DNA of 64,000 nucleotides from Diphasiastrum complanatum (GCA_029204225.1 CM055104.1:41583390-41647389), one strand, 5' to 3'. Shown: positions 15,101 through 30,100, counted from the first letter of the stretch. Notes: a model not told the origin generated them from the sequence alone. Made by a program: numbers and translations.

Positions 15101-18100
15101 TAGAGCTCACCATGCTGTAGATGAACTTTGCAGTGATGACTGCACCATCTTGAGTGGCATCCACTCTAAGTATGAACACGGTGCCAAGCGGGTAAGAAAC
15201 CATGATGTTCACAACGGATCTGTAACGAACGTCTGTCGGACAATATTGAGCATCCGTAACTGCATAAATTGCATTAGACATAAGTTAGACAATCTCTCCA
15301 TGCTAGCAACATTCAAGAGATGTGAAACAAACCTGCGAAATGAAATCGATGATACATTGTGCAAGGTAACAAGATTCTTATGCTTGCCAACTTACTCGAA
15401 TAGGGCTCAACTCGCGTGTGATTGTCTTCTTTCCTAATGTAGGAGGCCCGTGCGTCTTGCCCCTCGTCTGGCAGGCCTCCATGAAGCATTCACTACTGCC
15501 AACAGAAGCATCCTTCCTTTGAGAACGTGGGTGTCACCAATGGCAAATGAAAGAGCACGCTGCACGTGGCTCTCAAGTTGTCACAGACAATGCCACAAAC
15601 TGCAGGCAAATGGGAGATGTTGATGCACGAGCACCCCTCCAGTATGTGGATACCATGTGTTGCACACTCCAATGGTGATCTACTAATTCATGACCTACGT
15701 GCACTACCTTGGATCCATGAGGCATCTATTCTTCACCTTTTTTCTAATCTTTTATACTCATTTTATTGTTGTCATTTCCTTGATTCATTCAGCTCGTAAC
15801 GAATTTGCATTGGATCTTTGTCTTGCAAATCACTGCCCTATGTATCCAATGTCTCCGGTCCCACACACTGCGAAGGCCCTACAGTTATGAACGTAGCCAC
15901 GGCTGATCTAGATTTAGTCTATGAAAGCATCACATAAGCAAGACTTAACCCTAGAAAGCAGGAGAGAGAAAGCTTAAGGAGACTAAAGAAGGAGATCATA
16001 TCATAAGCCAAGTAACAAATGACACAGAATCCCTACTTGTAGCCAAGAGGAAGCCCTAAAAGGAAGCTTCCAGTGGCTAGGGCCAAACTGAGAGGGAAAA
16101 TAGTGCGCCCTCCAAGAAGGCCCCCACTCTCAATAATATGACCAAATAACCAATATAGTGAATCATAGGGCCCAAGGCCAATAATATGGTCTAAATGTCA
16201 ATAAGAGGGCCCAAGGCCAACCATATACTCTAAATGTCAAATAATGAATAAAAAAGGGCCCAAAGCCTGCCTATGCATAAAGTTAAGTAAATGTAAATGG
16301 ACATGGCGAATGTAATGAGCCGAGTCCATAACTCTCCCCGACACAAAAATAAAACCCAACTGCCATAAAGGACTGGATCAAGTAACAGCAAGCCCTGGAG
16401 GATCAATTGGAACAGCATCTGGTGTAGTAACAACTGGAGCAACAGCTGATGTAAAGGAATCAACAAGTGCGGCAAGAGCACGAGCCTGATCCGCAAGTGA
16501 CGGTGTATGATAACAGACATAAATAGGCTCCCATGTGGCCTCCTCAACAGGACGACCATCCCACTGGACTAGGAACTGAATCTGCCGGCGGCGTCGACTA
16601 TGATGCAAACGCACCTGAAGGATAGCAGCATGTAATAAAGGAAAGAGATCCGGTGCAGTAGGAAACTCAGCATCACGAGGAGCATCATCCTCAATAGCAG
16701 CACGTAATAAACTGACATGGAATATATCACAGGCACGTGTGGAAGCAGGAAGCTGAAGACGATATGTAACTGGACTAAGAACCTCCAATATACAATAAGG
16801 CCCATAATAACGTGGTGCAAGCTTCTCAGTAGAAGCATGGCCCTGAATAAAATGATGACGTGCAAACCGTAGGCGTAGATATACCATATCACCAACATGA
16901 AACTCAACATGACGTCGATGACGATCAACTGAAGCCTGATAACGCTACTGGACCTGCTGCAAATGGGAACTGGCCTGGAGAATAAGCTCGCGAGCACCTG
17001 ATAGAAATGAAGACAGTGTCACAAGTGTATCCTCGGGAGGAAGAGGAATACCAGGTAAAAGAGGTGCATAACCATGAGATAATAAAAATGGTGCAACGCC
17101 GGTGCTGGTACTAACAGAGCTGTTATAGCTATACTCTGCCAAACATAAGTGCTAATCCCAATCCTTCCCTGAAGGAGTAACAAAATGGCGCAAATAATCC
17201 TCAAGGATCCTGTTAAGGACCTCAGACTGCCCATCAGAAGGAGAATGATAAGCAGACCCCATAAAAAGCTATACATCCAATATACGCATAAGCTCTGTCC
17301 AGAACAATGATGTAAACTTACTATCCCGATCAGAAAGGATAATACGAGGAAACCCATGTAGGCGAAATATCTCTGAAAGGAACAAGCGTGCACACTGCTC
17401 TGCTGTGATAGTACTACGGACGGGTATGAAATGTGCCTGTTTCGAGAATCTGTCAACTACCACCATACATGAATCGTGACCACGACGGGTGCGGGGAAGG
17501 CCAATGATGAAGTCCATAGAAATATCAGTCCACTGGCGGTGAGGAATAGGCCAACTCTGAAGCAAACCAGCGGACTTAGCACGGGAGTACTTATTACGTA
17601 AGCAGAAAGGACAGGTACGAATAAGTACAACAAGCTCTTTCCTAAGGGATGGCCAATAGAAATGATCCTTAAGACGAGCATAAGACTTCTGAAAACCAAA
17701 ATGACCCCCAACTGGGGACGAATGAGCATCCGACAACAACTGAGAACGGATACCCAAAGAACTAGGAATACAAAGAGAACCATAATGATAAAGACGGTGG
17801 TCAACAATGGAATAAGCCTGATGAGGTAAAGACGACATAGGTGGAGCAGAACTATAAACATCACAAAAATCAAAACATGTAAGATAAGCAGATGGAAGAT
17901 CATCAAACCAGGAAGGGATCGTGGCAACAAGGGTATTCAATAAAGCAGGAAGTCTAGACAATGCGTCAGCAGCAGTGTTAGCACGACCAGGACGATACAA
18001 AATAGAAAAATCCAAAGATTGTAAAAACTGCAACCAACGAAACTGGCGATCACTAAGATCACGCTGGGAGAAGAGATAACGTAAGGACTGATGATCAGTA

Positions 18101-21100
18101 ACGATATCAAAAGGAACACGGTACAGGTAATGGCGCCACTTCTTAAGAGCATAGATAATGGCAAGAAGCTCTTTCTCATGGACAGAATAACGTTGCTCAT
18201 AAGAGCGTAAACGACGCGACTCATAAGCAATAATACACTGAGACTGACGAAGCAAGGCACCCAAACCAACATTACTAGCATCGGTCTCAACAATAAATTT
18301 CTGATCAAACTGTGGTAAACACAAGACAGAGGCCTCCACAACAGCACAACGAAGAGTGTCAAAGGCGAACTGACAATCAGAAGTCCAAACAAAAGCACTA
18401 GACTTCTTCAAAAGGGCATGAAGAGGGGCAGCCACAGTGGCAAAGTGAGGAACAGGACGACGAAGGTGAGTAGCGAGACCAAGAAACATACGAACATGGT
18501 GGACATCTGTGGGAACAGGCCAATCAGCGATTGCCCGAACCTTATGAGGGTCCAAACGAATACGACCATCACAAATGAGAAATCCTAAAAACTCAATCTC
18601 AACAACAACAAAGGAACACTTAGAAAGTTTAGCAAACAACTGGTGATGAACAAGCAATTGAAAAACAGATGAAAGATGTAACACATGCTCATCAAGAGTC
18701 TTACTAAAAACAAGAATATCATCAAAATAAACTAAAACACAACGACCAAGGAGAGGATGCATGATGTTATTCATCACATTCTGGAACGTAGGTGGACCAT
18801 TAGTAACACCAAAAGGAAGAACACGAAACTCATACAAACCAAGATGGGTACGAAAAGCAGTCTTGTGTTCGTCCGAAGGATGCATCCTAATCTGGTGATA
18901 GCCGGAACATAAGTCTATCTTAGAGAAAAGATGAGGGGTGCCTAACTGGTCAAAGAGATCATCCATGTGAGGAATAGGATACTGGTTACGGATGGTCAAC
19001 TTATTGAGGGCACGATAATCAATGCAGAGGCGTTTGGAACCATCGTTCTTACTGACAAGGAGAACAGGGGCACCAAAAGGACTGTGACTAGGAACAATAA
19101 GGCCCTGATCTAGTAAAGCAGTAATCTGAAGCTCACCCTCATCACGCTCAGACTTAGACATACGGTAAGGAGGCCGGGAGGGAGGAGCAGAACCAGGACG
19201 CAAATCAATATGGTGGTTCACATCACGTAATGGTGGTAGCGTCGTAGGTTCTGAAAAGACAAATGCATACTGATGTAATAAGTCAGAGATCACCTGAGGA
19301 ACAGCTGCTGGAGGAGAGGTAGTCACTGGAGAATCTGCTGCAGCACGCTGAACACATAATAAAGCTGCACAATGAGCCTTAGGTAGGCTGCGGATAAACT
19401 GCTTCCCGCTGATCAGCTGGAAATCTGCCTGAGAATCAATACCAGCAAGTGAGTGGGTCACTGCATCATGAAAAAATGTCAATGTCTGCTGAGCCAGGTC
19501 CAAAGTAACCGCTCCCAATGAAACAAACCAATCAGCACCAAGGATAAGGTCATAGCGCTCCAGAGGAATGATATAAAGATCTGCCTGTCCAGAAAAATCA
19601 CCAATGCGGTAGGATAATCCCTGAAACATCTGAGAACTAGGAAATGAGTGAGAACTGGCAACCTCGACTGTGAGAGGCTGTGGAGCAAGAATAGGTAAAG
19701 CGCGTATCCGGCTGAGAACATAACTGCTGATAAAGGAATGAGTGCTGCCGGTATCAACTAAAGCAATATACTCACGACCAGTAATGCGCACACGTAGCCG
19801 AATGGAGCGAGGATTGGGGCACCCTGTCCAGGTAGCATAAGCAAGCTGAGCATGGCAAGTAGCAGGAAGTAAATCAGTAGAAGGCTCAGGAGATAGATCA
19901 GGCTCATCAGATATATGAATGTAGATATCGAACTCATCTGGGGTAGTGCCCTCATGGTAGAAAACAGCAGTAGAAGTAGGCAGGGGCTGGCGGCAATCAC
20001 GGGCAATGTGGTCAGGACTCTTACAACGAAAGCAAAGACGCTTCTGCTGAATGTCAGCGAACTCTGCAGACGTGTAACGTCGGACAAAAGCAGGACGAGG
20101 AGGCGGAGGGCGAGGAGCGGGAGAAGTAAGAGAAGAGGTCGGGACGACAGTGGATGGGGCAGATGGGGCCGGAGATGGTAGAGGTGAAAGAGATGGACGG
20201 GGTCGGGAAAAGCGAAAGGGAGCAGGATCAGGGTACTTATGCTGTAAAGTACTAGCAAGGGACATGGCCTCAACAAGTGTGGGTGGACGGAAAGAAGAGA
20301 CATCGTATCGTAGAGCACCACGAAGTCCAGCAATGTAGCGAGAAATAAGCTCGGTGGGCTGAAGATCTATAAAGAGGTAGGAAAGGTCCATAAACTGATC
20401 TGTATAGGAAGAAAGATCACCAGTCTGAGTAAGACTACGGAATATATCACGCTGGCGGCTCAGCCACTGAGGGTCAATCATAGCATGACGAAGATCACGA
20501 CGAAAGGTAGGCCATAACTGGAGACCGTCCCGATCAGGGTCAAGTCGGTAGACCCGCCACCAAGTGGCAGCACGTCCATCTAAATGTAAGGCGGCTAACT
20601 GGATCTTCTGAGGATCAGTCTTAGGGTAAATCTGAAAATAAGTATCAAGCTTTGCAAACCAATTCTCTAACAAGTTCCCGTCAGAGGAACCAGAATAGGT
20701 GGCAAGTTGTACCCGATCATGAAAATCTCGAGCAAAATGTGGCTCAAGAGCTAGATGTCGTGGAAAATGTGACTCAGGAGCTGTAGGACATGGAAAACCG
20801 GGTGGTGGGTTAGGTGGAAAATGAGGCCCACCGCCAAAGGAAGTAGACGAGGATGGAAGTCCAAATGGAGACCCAAATGATGAATGAACAGGGGCTTTGC
20901 CAGGTCCATGTGGCTGTAAGGAATCAATCTGTGACTGCATAGTGGCAAAGCCGGTCTGTAGAGCCTGCCTATGCATAAAGTAAAGTAAATGTAAATGGAC
21001 ATGGCGAATGTAATGAGTCGAGTCCATAACTCCTACAAACTGAGAGGATGCCTGATATGCAACTGCCTATGATGCTCTACTCCAATCTACATACAAAGAG

Positions 21101-24100
21101 CTCAACCCCCCTCTCCCAGTACCTCTAGGTCGCTCCTAGGCCTATCCGAAGGAGGAAGTAGCTCTGCCTGTGTCTCTACATCGAGGTCCACTAGTACATG
21201 TTCTATACCCCCCCATCATCCGCCTCCTCCTCAGCCACCCACTCCTTCTCCTCATAGTCCACTGTATACTCCTCTCTATCCTCACTATCTTGTCTCCTCC
21301 TCTCGACTGCTCTCCTATGATGTCATGCAGAGCGGGCCGTGACATCCATCTGCCTGTGCAACTCTCAAAAGATATCATCCTCAACCTCAGCCTGCATAGG
21401 AGGTCCTCGAGGAATGGTGGCATCGGTGTCAAGCATGCACAAGTCAAGGTTCACCTGCAACCACAATAGATACCGAGTTGCCACAAAAGTTTCATTGCTG
21501 AGCTCACAATGACAAAAACCAACACATATCAAAACCAAATAAAACATAAACTAACCTCCAACAACTCTTCGTCTGTCGCGTAGCATCGTAACATTCGTGC
21601 ATTGCTAGAAACGTACACTAGCCGCCTGCACTGATCGATCGTCTGATGCATGGACCAACTGATCCACACAAGCAGAAGCCAAACAGTCCTGTGACAACAC
21701 TCTCTCCGCCAAACGTTGGAGATCTGGCGTGGAGGGGCCCTGAGAACTTCACTATGTCACAAGACGCAGTTGATCTCCCTCCACTAGCACCAGTCCCATG
21801 CAAAATGTCACTCGAACTTCAGCAAGTCTACCTTGAGGTTTCTAAGGCACTGACCTGGTGGCAAAAGAACCATTTTACGTGTCAATGTACAAGAAAGCAT
21901 GATCGTACGGACATGAATCATCGAAGCACTCTAAAGTTCCATTGAAAATTTGTCTATAATACTTGGTCCAGGATAAAGTCACTCTACATACTCCACCCAT
22001 CATTATAGTGACTTTAGATCCTTAAACATTGCCAATCTAGAAAATCGAAAAGCCAATAAAATTGTTGATGTTCGAGAAAGCCAATGAAATTGCCGGAGTT
22101 CAAGAAAGCCAATGAAATTGTGAATGTTCGGAAAAGCCAATGAAATTGTCGGAGTTCAAAAAAGCCAATAAAATTAGTCCCTAGAAAACTAGAAAGCCAA
22201 TGTTTAGAATAGTCGATAAAAGTATACAAATGGAACCAACATTTTCTTTTGTTTTTTATCTTTTGGTTGGATCTTATTTTATTGAATAGTTGCAAATTTA
22301 TTCAAAACTAAAAATGAAAAATATATGTTTTCTTACGTTATATACAATACAAACAGTATATCTATCATATATATAATATACACAAAAAATCTATGCTAGT
22401 TTTCTGGACAACGTTCTGGAACATGATTGCAACATAACGCGTTCCACTGCAACCATTCACGACTTGCTACAACTAGTAATTCATGAATCACAATTTAGAG
22501 AATTGCAATTCGCAATCATGAATTATTGTTTTAAATTTTAAAAAATAAGGGCACACTCTTGTGTGCTACCTACGAGAGAGAAAGAAAAACAAGAATGAAT
22601 GAAAGCTTTTTGTTTATAGCCGAGGATATATAAGACAAAAGAACTACATCTCAAGTGTGTAGATAACTCTAGGAGCGCATGAAAACGTCTCTAAACTGAA
22701 TAAAATAGCAAACTACAAGCTACAAAGAGCTTCAAATAGAAAGCTCACTCTCAATCTCATGAGTACAATGTGATGAATACAATGGTACAGTCCCGACAGG
22801 ACTATGAAAAACTCTGATAGACAACTCTTGTAAAAGTGTCAAGTCGATAGCACTCTGAAGAAACAAGTGATGGTGGTGGACCGCACTGGATGCACAATAT
22901 GCCTCTAATATTGTCATCTCTATCTGGAAGGTGGACAAGAGCGTCGATATCCAAGCTTCTGAGGTAACTCAACTCATGAGTCCCAATTCGAACTAATTTG
23001 ACGTTTGGAGAAGAAGGCAATAATGCTCGGCTAAGAGAGATCATGTGGATGTCCCTCATATAGATCTCATCTCTCACGAATCATCAGAGCCACACGTGTC
23101 GGATCCTCATAAGTAAGCAAAGAATGGAGTGTCATCAATGAGTCTCAATATAGGCAAAAGTGTCTCCCTGTAATCTCATAGTATATAGCGCATCTGAAAA
23201 TAAGGTGATCCTCATCCTCTACCTCATCCAAAGTACATAGCTATCAAATCCTACTCGCTCAAGGTATATCTTGATAGCAACCTGTCCAAATACAACTGGT
23301 GAGATGAGACTCTAAGCTGCCCCAACATAATCCTAAGCCCATGAGGTAAACCAATATGCAGATAATGTGGTAGAATGGGATATCCAACCAAATCCACTCT
23401 ATAAAATAATGGTTTTATTCCAAGCTATGCCATGTCGTTTGAATCTATAGCCTATAAAGATAATGTCGGATATACCAATGAGTAACCTCCGGGAGGTGAG
23501 ATATGGACATGCCAAAGGAGTTCCTCAAACGGCGCACTGCCTGGGAATACCAAGCTATTTGATGGCCCTAACTATCTAGTGTCTATGAGGAAATAAGCGT
23601 TATATGCGAGTAGCGACTCCGATCCATTTGAATAAGTCTCTGCAAAAAAATGATTAGTTGAAACTGCAAAGACCGCCTCTATCTATATAGGTGGGACTAC
23701 AAACTCAGCCAAAGTAATCTGGTGTGGCACTGAAGACTTGGCGCTAATCATCCATGAGAGCCTGGTGATCTGAAGTCTTGAGATATTGGCCCACTCCGCT
23801 AAAGTAACCCCAGTACACCAAGACTTTGCAGCATACATAGTAGTAGGAGTAACCATAGTATCGAATAAACCACACTTACTAGGAGCATCTCCAAGATGGC
23901 TTCTGAAACAAAATCTCTCAAGCCGAACCAAAGAGGCCTGACCCTTCCCCAATCTGGCGAAGGCTGCATATACGGAAGGTAGGGCTAGAGAACTAAACAC
24001 CAAGGTATGTGTATGATGAAACCACCTCCAAAGATTAGTTATCCCACAATAAATCATATCCATTGTCAGTGCATAAAAGCTCGGAATGTATTAAAGAACA

Positions 24101-27100
24101 TAACTTTGGTGTTCTTAGCATCAACGTCCAGACCCCACACCACTATCCTCCTTAATAATACACTCCAATTGAGAGAGAAGAAGAAGAAGAAGAAAATTAT
24201 ATTAATGTCTGTTGGGTGCCCAAGGGCACATAAGACAGAAGAAATAAGTACATATCTCGTAGGAGCACTGTCCATGTCGGACAACATAAAAAACGCTAGT
24301 CTAAGTGGAAAAAACAATATAAAAATCTCTCTAGCTAGTCAGAAGACACATCAAACATAGAATCATAAAAAGAATACAAGAGCTTAACCTCCAGCTCTGA
24401 AGAGGGTACAGGTGCTAGAGCTTAACCGCCTGCTCTGCTGAGGAAAGTAAAAGGAAGAATAAAATATCAATCTCGGAAAAAACGTCTGATACCCATAGAA
24501 GCTATGATCTATGGCTGTCGAGGAGCTCTGGTAGCTCTGGAGGCTCGTGTAGATCTAGCAGCAGGTGGTGGCTGAGCACGCTGGGCCTTCGCCCTCATCG
24601 GTATGACTGCCTCGTCATCTAATAGGTCATCACGCTCACGCTTCTGAAAGAAGCTAGTAATAAGATGTTGGCGAGAATCAGTAATACCCTCCGAAGGTAT
24701 CAAAGAGGCTCTCAACTTAAGCATCTCTCGTAGTAAAAGGCCGACACATCTGGGATCCTGATACTCCAAAAAGGTACTGAGGGTATCCCAATACAAACAA
24801 TGATAGTGACCACGTATCTCATAGTATGTAGGGCATGTGAAGATAAAATGGAACTCATCCTCCACTACACCCAATGTGCATACATGATGTTACAATCTTA
24901 CTTACTGCAAACCTCCAGGTGTTGGTTAACCACAAGAGACCGAACGATTCACGTTCCACCCCGCCATAGGACCTAATCCGGGTCCACCCACCGTGCCCTG
25001 GCCTGTGACCGTTTCAAGCTGGATCCGACCTCCATCCCAGATGGCGTCCCATACCACCGCCTAGGCTCTCAGCCATCTCCTGCCTCACGCTAGCAACACA
25101 TCCTGGCCGTGCACACGCTCTCCATCCACCTCTTCCTAGGTAGACAGAATGGATGGCAAATGAGTCCTCCCGTTGTATACCTCCAAGGAGAGAGACTCCA
25201 AACCATGTGCACTCCTGGATCATGACACGTGACAACCATGCAGGTTCACGAGTCACCGGTCAAGTCTACAGGCCCAGTCATCATTTGGTCTCAAGTCTGG
25301 GTTTGGGACCCAAGGGAGTTGGGTCCCTAACATTCCCTCTTCCTTAAAAAATTCCTTATCTAAGGAAGGAATCCAGGGAATCTCAGTTTAAGGTCACGTT
25401 CCTTCTCCCAAGTATTATCGTCCTCGGAACTTTCTTTCCAACGAACCAAGTACTCAGTTACCTGTCGGTTTCTGAGCCCATGTTGACGTACATCAACAAT
25501 GGCCTGTGGTTCAGTAGGTACAAAAGATGATAGGTCCTCCAGCTGAACTAAATCCTCCTGAGGCATTAAGTCATCCTTTCCACCAAGTCGTTCCTTTAAA
25601 CGACTAATGTGAAAAACAAGATGTACCTTAACCCCTTGAGGAAGTTCTAGCTGGTACGCATTCCGATGGAGTTTCTTTACTATACGGAATGGCCCTGCAT
25701 AACGAGGTGATAACTTAGGACATTTCCCAGTCCTTAGTACCTTAGAATCTTTTGGCTCATAGACCCTAGGTTGTCACTTTTGATTAGCGTAAAACTGGGC
25801 TCTATCCTGAGCCGTTTTTACGTTTTCGCGAGCAACAAGCAACATTTCTTGCATATCATGCAGGAAATCTACTGCTGCTTTAACCTTGAGGCCTTTGAGG
25901 CCCACTGAAATGGGAGCCCTAGGCTGGGAACCATACATCAGAGAAAATGAACTAAAACTCGTCGCTGAGTGCTTTGCGCTATTATACGCAAACTCAATCA
26001 TTGGAAGGTACCTTTCCCAATCTGACTGTCTTCTGGAAACATATGCCCAAAGCATATCTTCCATAGACTGGTTTGTCCTCTCTGTCTGAACATCCGATTC
26101 AGGATGATCTGATGACCCCAAACTTAGAGTGGTCTCTAATTTCTCAAAGACCGCTTGCCAGAATTTGCCAGTGAACTTTGGATCTCGATCACTAATGTTA
26201 AAAATTGTAAAACATATCTATCATCTGTTGTTAATGTTTGGGGGATCCTACCCATGTAAATATTTTGTACATATCCAAGGTATGTGAATTGAGCACATAT
26301 CCTTGTAGAATAAGGCGAGTTTGGGTTAGGTAGATCAAATTCCAGTGACATGCATAAAGTCTAGTTGGTCTAGTATGATATGCAATAATGTTGACAATGT
26401 CTAGTTTGACATGCATATAGAGATTCACATGGAATTGGTCAATTATGACCTTGTAGAAACTCGAGCCACAATAAATGCATAATGTCCTAAGTTTCCATAG
26501 TGACATGCAAAGCATGCAATCACTCTAATGGACACATGCATGTAGATTTGTACATGGCTAGTTGAGAAATTGCCATTTGGAGAAAGTAGGTAAAAGTTAG
26601 GTGCAACCTATGCATGCTAGCAGTTAGGTGTCAGTTAATAGTTGTTTGCACTTGAATAGGTGTAGGATGTGCATTGAATGCAAGGAGTACCACGAATTTT
26701 GGCTCTCCTATATATGTGCATATCATTCTCATTCACAAAGTAATGAAGAACCAAAGTTTTGTAGCTATCTCATGCTTGGTTGGATCTAAACTGTTTTTTC
26801 TTGTTATCTCTCTAGCTCTCTCTCTCTCTAACTCGTGTTGAGGCTAATGCTTATGCATTGTAATCTTGTACTTTTAATCATTCTTTGATTCATTGCTATC
26901 ATAGTCTATTGATTAGCATACTAGATTGTGAATTAGCCATATCTTCTAAACTAGATCTTGTTGAACAATCTAGAATCAGGGTACTGTGCCAATCACAAAG
27001 CTTAATCAAGATCAATCACTCTTGTGGACATTCCCCACACGTGTGAATTCTGGAATTTTCAACTTGGTATCAGAGCCTCATTAAGCTTTGCATGCTAATT

Positions 27101-30100
27101 TCCCTGATAGTACAAGAAATTGAGAGATAAACAAGCAAAAAAAGCAGTTTTTCACCTTTTCTAACATTTCTCTGAAGTGTGATTGGATCAAATCGGACCT
27201 GAACTGAATTTTCAGACCTGAATTGAGGTAGTACGGAATTCTGGAACTCCGCACGTGTGAAAATCAGAGATTTTCAGTCCCTTTGTTTTCCTTGCTGATA
27301 GATCCAAAGATAGCAGTGTTATAGCTTGATGGAAAGCTTATGATCTGTACTTTCCATAGAAATTGAAACCAAATCAATCTGAAGTGTCTAGCAAGAGTTA
27401 TAAGCTCTTAAAGAGGATTAGGATAGGTCCAAAATCCGAGTGACAACATTTTGATTTGAATCAATTTTTACTTTGTTCTGAATTCATGGTTTTGAGCATC
27501 CTACACAAGAAACTAAAGATCAAGACTGAGTTTGATTCAAACTAACCAAAGTGTCTCAATCCACTTTGTGTATCTAATCTAGTTAGCTTGTCTAGTGGAA
27601 TATTTGAGATCTGTCTCAAATACAGTTGCATGTGTTTCACATAGGAAGGTAGTACATTTTTTGAAAATACCTATAGTGAAAGAGAGCAGCAACTCTAAGT
27701 CAGATAGGAACAAGCTCAAACATATTGCAGTCCAATTACAAGAGTCTTCACATTCATGGCATCTATAGGAGATTGTCTCTTTCAAGCTAGTGAAAGACTA
27801 TACACCTTTAACTATTCAGTTTGGAAGGATAGGATAGAATCCTTGTTGATTCTCTATGGTGTAATGGATATTGTAACTGGAACTGAAGTTGAACCTGCAG
27901 CTTTTGATGAGGCTCGGAGATTCAAGAAGAGAGCAAGAATTGCTCTACATATCATCAAATTGAACATCTCTGATGAGATGTTGAGAGAGATTAGTTCATG
28001 CACCTCAGCAAAGGAGACTTGGGAGACTCTGAAGAACCTTCATGAAGCCAAGATCAAGTCAAGAAAGAGGAGTAAGAACTAGTACCCTCGTGCCTTCACC
28101 AAGAAAAAAGCAAAGAACAAAGACTATGGTGGAGTAGAAGATGAGTCAGTTCATCCTTCTAACTTCAAGAAGAAGACACAAGAAGTTCAAACCAGTTGTA
28201 TCATAGAAGACTCACATGCAAGTTGTGGAGAGGCATCTCTTCTAATGTCTAGTTTTTCTTCTTTACCTTTTAATGATGTATCATGGTATATTGATAGTGG
28301 AGCAACAACTTATATGAGTTGCTCCAAAGATTCTTTTGTTTCTATTGAATCTGTTCTAGATCCTAAGAAATCAATATACACAGCAGTTGGTGATGCATGT
28401 GCAATTGAAGGTGTTGGAAGTTGTTCCTTAAAACTTACATCTTCTATGAATTTTACACTTTCCAATGTTCTCTATGTGCCTAATCTCACAAAGAGTGTGA
28501 TTAGTGTAGGAAAGTTGTTAGATGATGGTTATGAATTGGATTTCAATATCAATGGTTGTTTCATAAAGAAAGAAGATAAGATCCTTGCAAATGGATCTAG
28601 ATATGGAGGTATTTTCAAGCTAGATGTGCATGAAAATTCAAGTTTATGTGATGCTGCATTGATGACTTATGTTTCCAAGGAGGAGCTATGGCATAGGAAG
28701 TTGTATGTTCCCAACTTCAGGTCTATGCCTATTATAGTCAAGGAGATCAAGCCAAGAGTGGCTTATTCTATGGCAAAATCACTTATGGATCCATATTTAA
28801 TGTCTTCTAAAAAGACAGAACATCCGATGTTCATCTTTCTTTATCAGTGAAAGGAAGGTGTTTCTTGCTTTGCATGTACTATTGATGGATCCACAAGTTA
28901 CATTTGGCTGTGTCTTGTCTGTTCAAGTTTTTTGGTGCATGTGTATGTTCCATCATGCAAAACTTTATGGAGTTATGAAGCTAATGGAAGGAGTGCACTT
29001 TATGAAGTCTTGTTCAGTTATAAGCCTAAGGTTGTATACCTCAGTGTTCTTGAAGACTATTGCTTTGTATGTGGTTTTTTGGAAAGAAAGAAGGATGGTG
29101 ATCCTAGTCTATGGATCATGGTTGGATGCTTATCCACCAAGGAAGGCTACATAGCCTTTACACTCTCTATCTCGAAGGTGTTTGAGCATGGAGAAGTTCT
29201 TGATTTTGAAGATCTATTTTCTATCTTGGAAGTGGCCGAGAGCACAGTGTCTCATAGTGCATCACAAGTCATTACTATGGCAAGTAATCAATTTGTGATA
29301 AGGTCAAGGTTTGAGGAGGAGTATCCTCAACAAGCATGTCCAAGGAGATCTTCATCATCGTACAAGGCCGAGTCCTTGTTGATCTTACTTCATGGAAAAG
29401 AAAAGAAAAGTAAAGGTGGTATTCACCTATTGTTCTTTTTCTTTGATTAATGATGTATCTTGCTTATCTCAAAGATCAAGTAAGACTATTTTGTTCTTGA
29501 ATGAAGTCTTTAGTTTGGAATTACTTCTTGTCTTTTGTGACTTGATTATGTTTCCAAAACATCTAGAAAGCAACATGTTGTACCATCATTTGTATGCTCT
29601 TAAATTGAGTAAGAGCAAGTATGAGTTTAGTACTCATAGTTTGAAAAAAGGAGTTTTTTCATGTATTGAGGCATATTGTAAACTTCTTGTGAGGTTAAGT
29701 GAAGCATCCACTGAGGACACTTACACCCTCAAGAAAGTATTTAGCCTTAATTTGATCAAGTTTGAGTATGGTTTCAAGATTAGATCCATTTTGGATAGAG
29801 TTCATATTTTTTGGACTAGTGAAGCTAGTATGCTTAATCTTGAATATTGCTCATGGTACAATCTTGATCTGTATGATCTTTGTGGTCATGATGAGACATG
29901 GAAGCCTCGGTTTTTTTCAGTCTTTCTTGCAGCCAACTTCATGCATGTGGACTTTGCATACCCAGGATTGACATCAAACATGCAGGAGGTACATTGGCAT
30001 AGTAGCAGGTTGGTAGCATATTTTTCAAAGGCATTTGGAAAAGATTTCTATCAAAGAGAACTTATCATGGATTTGGTAAGCATACTGCTATGATGGATTT

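Larger units (their letters stand above)
15883..21031 (-). mobile_element. gypsy-2: chromovirus LTR retrotransposon lacking most of its 5' LTR
   Basis: Minus-strand element flanked by identical 5-bp sequences CCTAC (15,878-15,882 and 21,032-21,036), the expected target-site duplication. The 3' LTR (15,883-16,333, 451 bp) has termini AGTTAT...ATAACT instead of TG...CA, and a polypurine tract (GTGTCGGGGAG in element sense) abuts it. At the 5' side only the first 70 bp of the LTR remain (20,962-21,031), fused directly to gag. Primer-binding site and leader are missing. It is inserted in hAT-derived DNA. Confidence 0.9.

Noticed and set aside
19915-20338. Plus-strand Arg/Gly-rich frames inside gypsy-2
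   Set aside because: Antisense shadows of the Pro/Ser-rich gag region.
22049-22205. The 28-bp tandem array as a CRISPR-like structure
   Set aside because: Units are contiguous with no unique spacers, so it is a minisatellite.
24894-25332. Frames on both strands near 25,014-25,347 as a host gene
   Set aside because: The region is the gypsy-3 LTR by position after the purine tract, and a diverged copy is found at 52,080-52,480.
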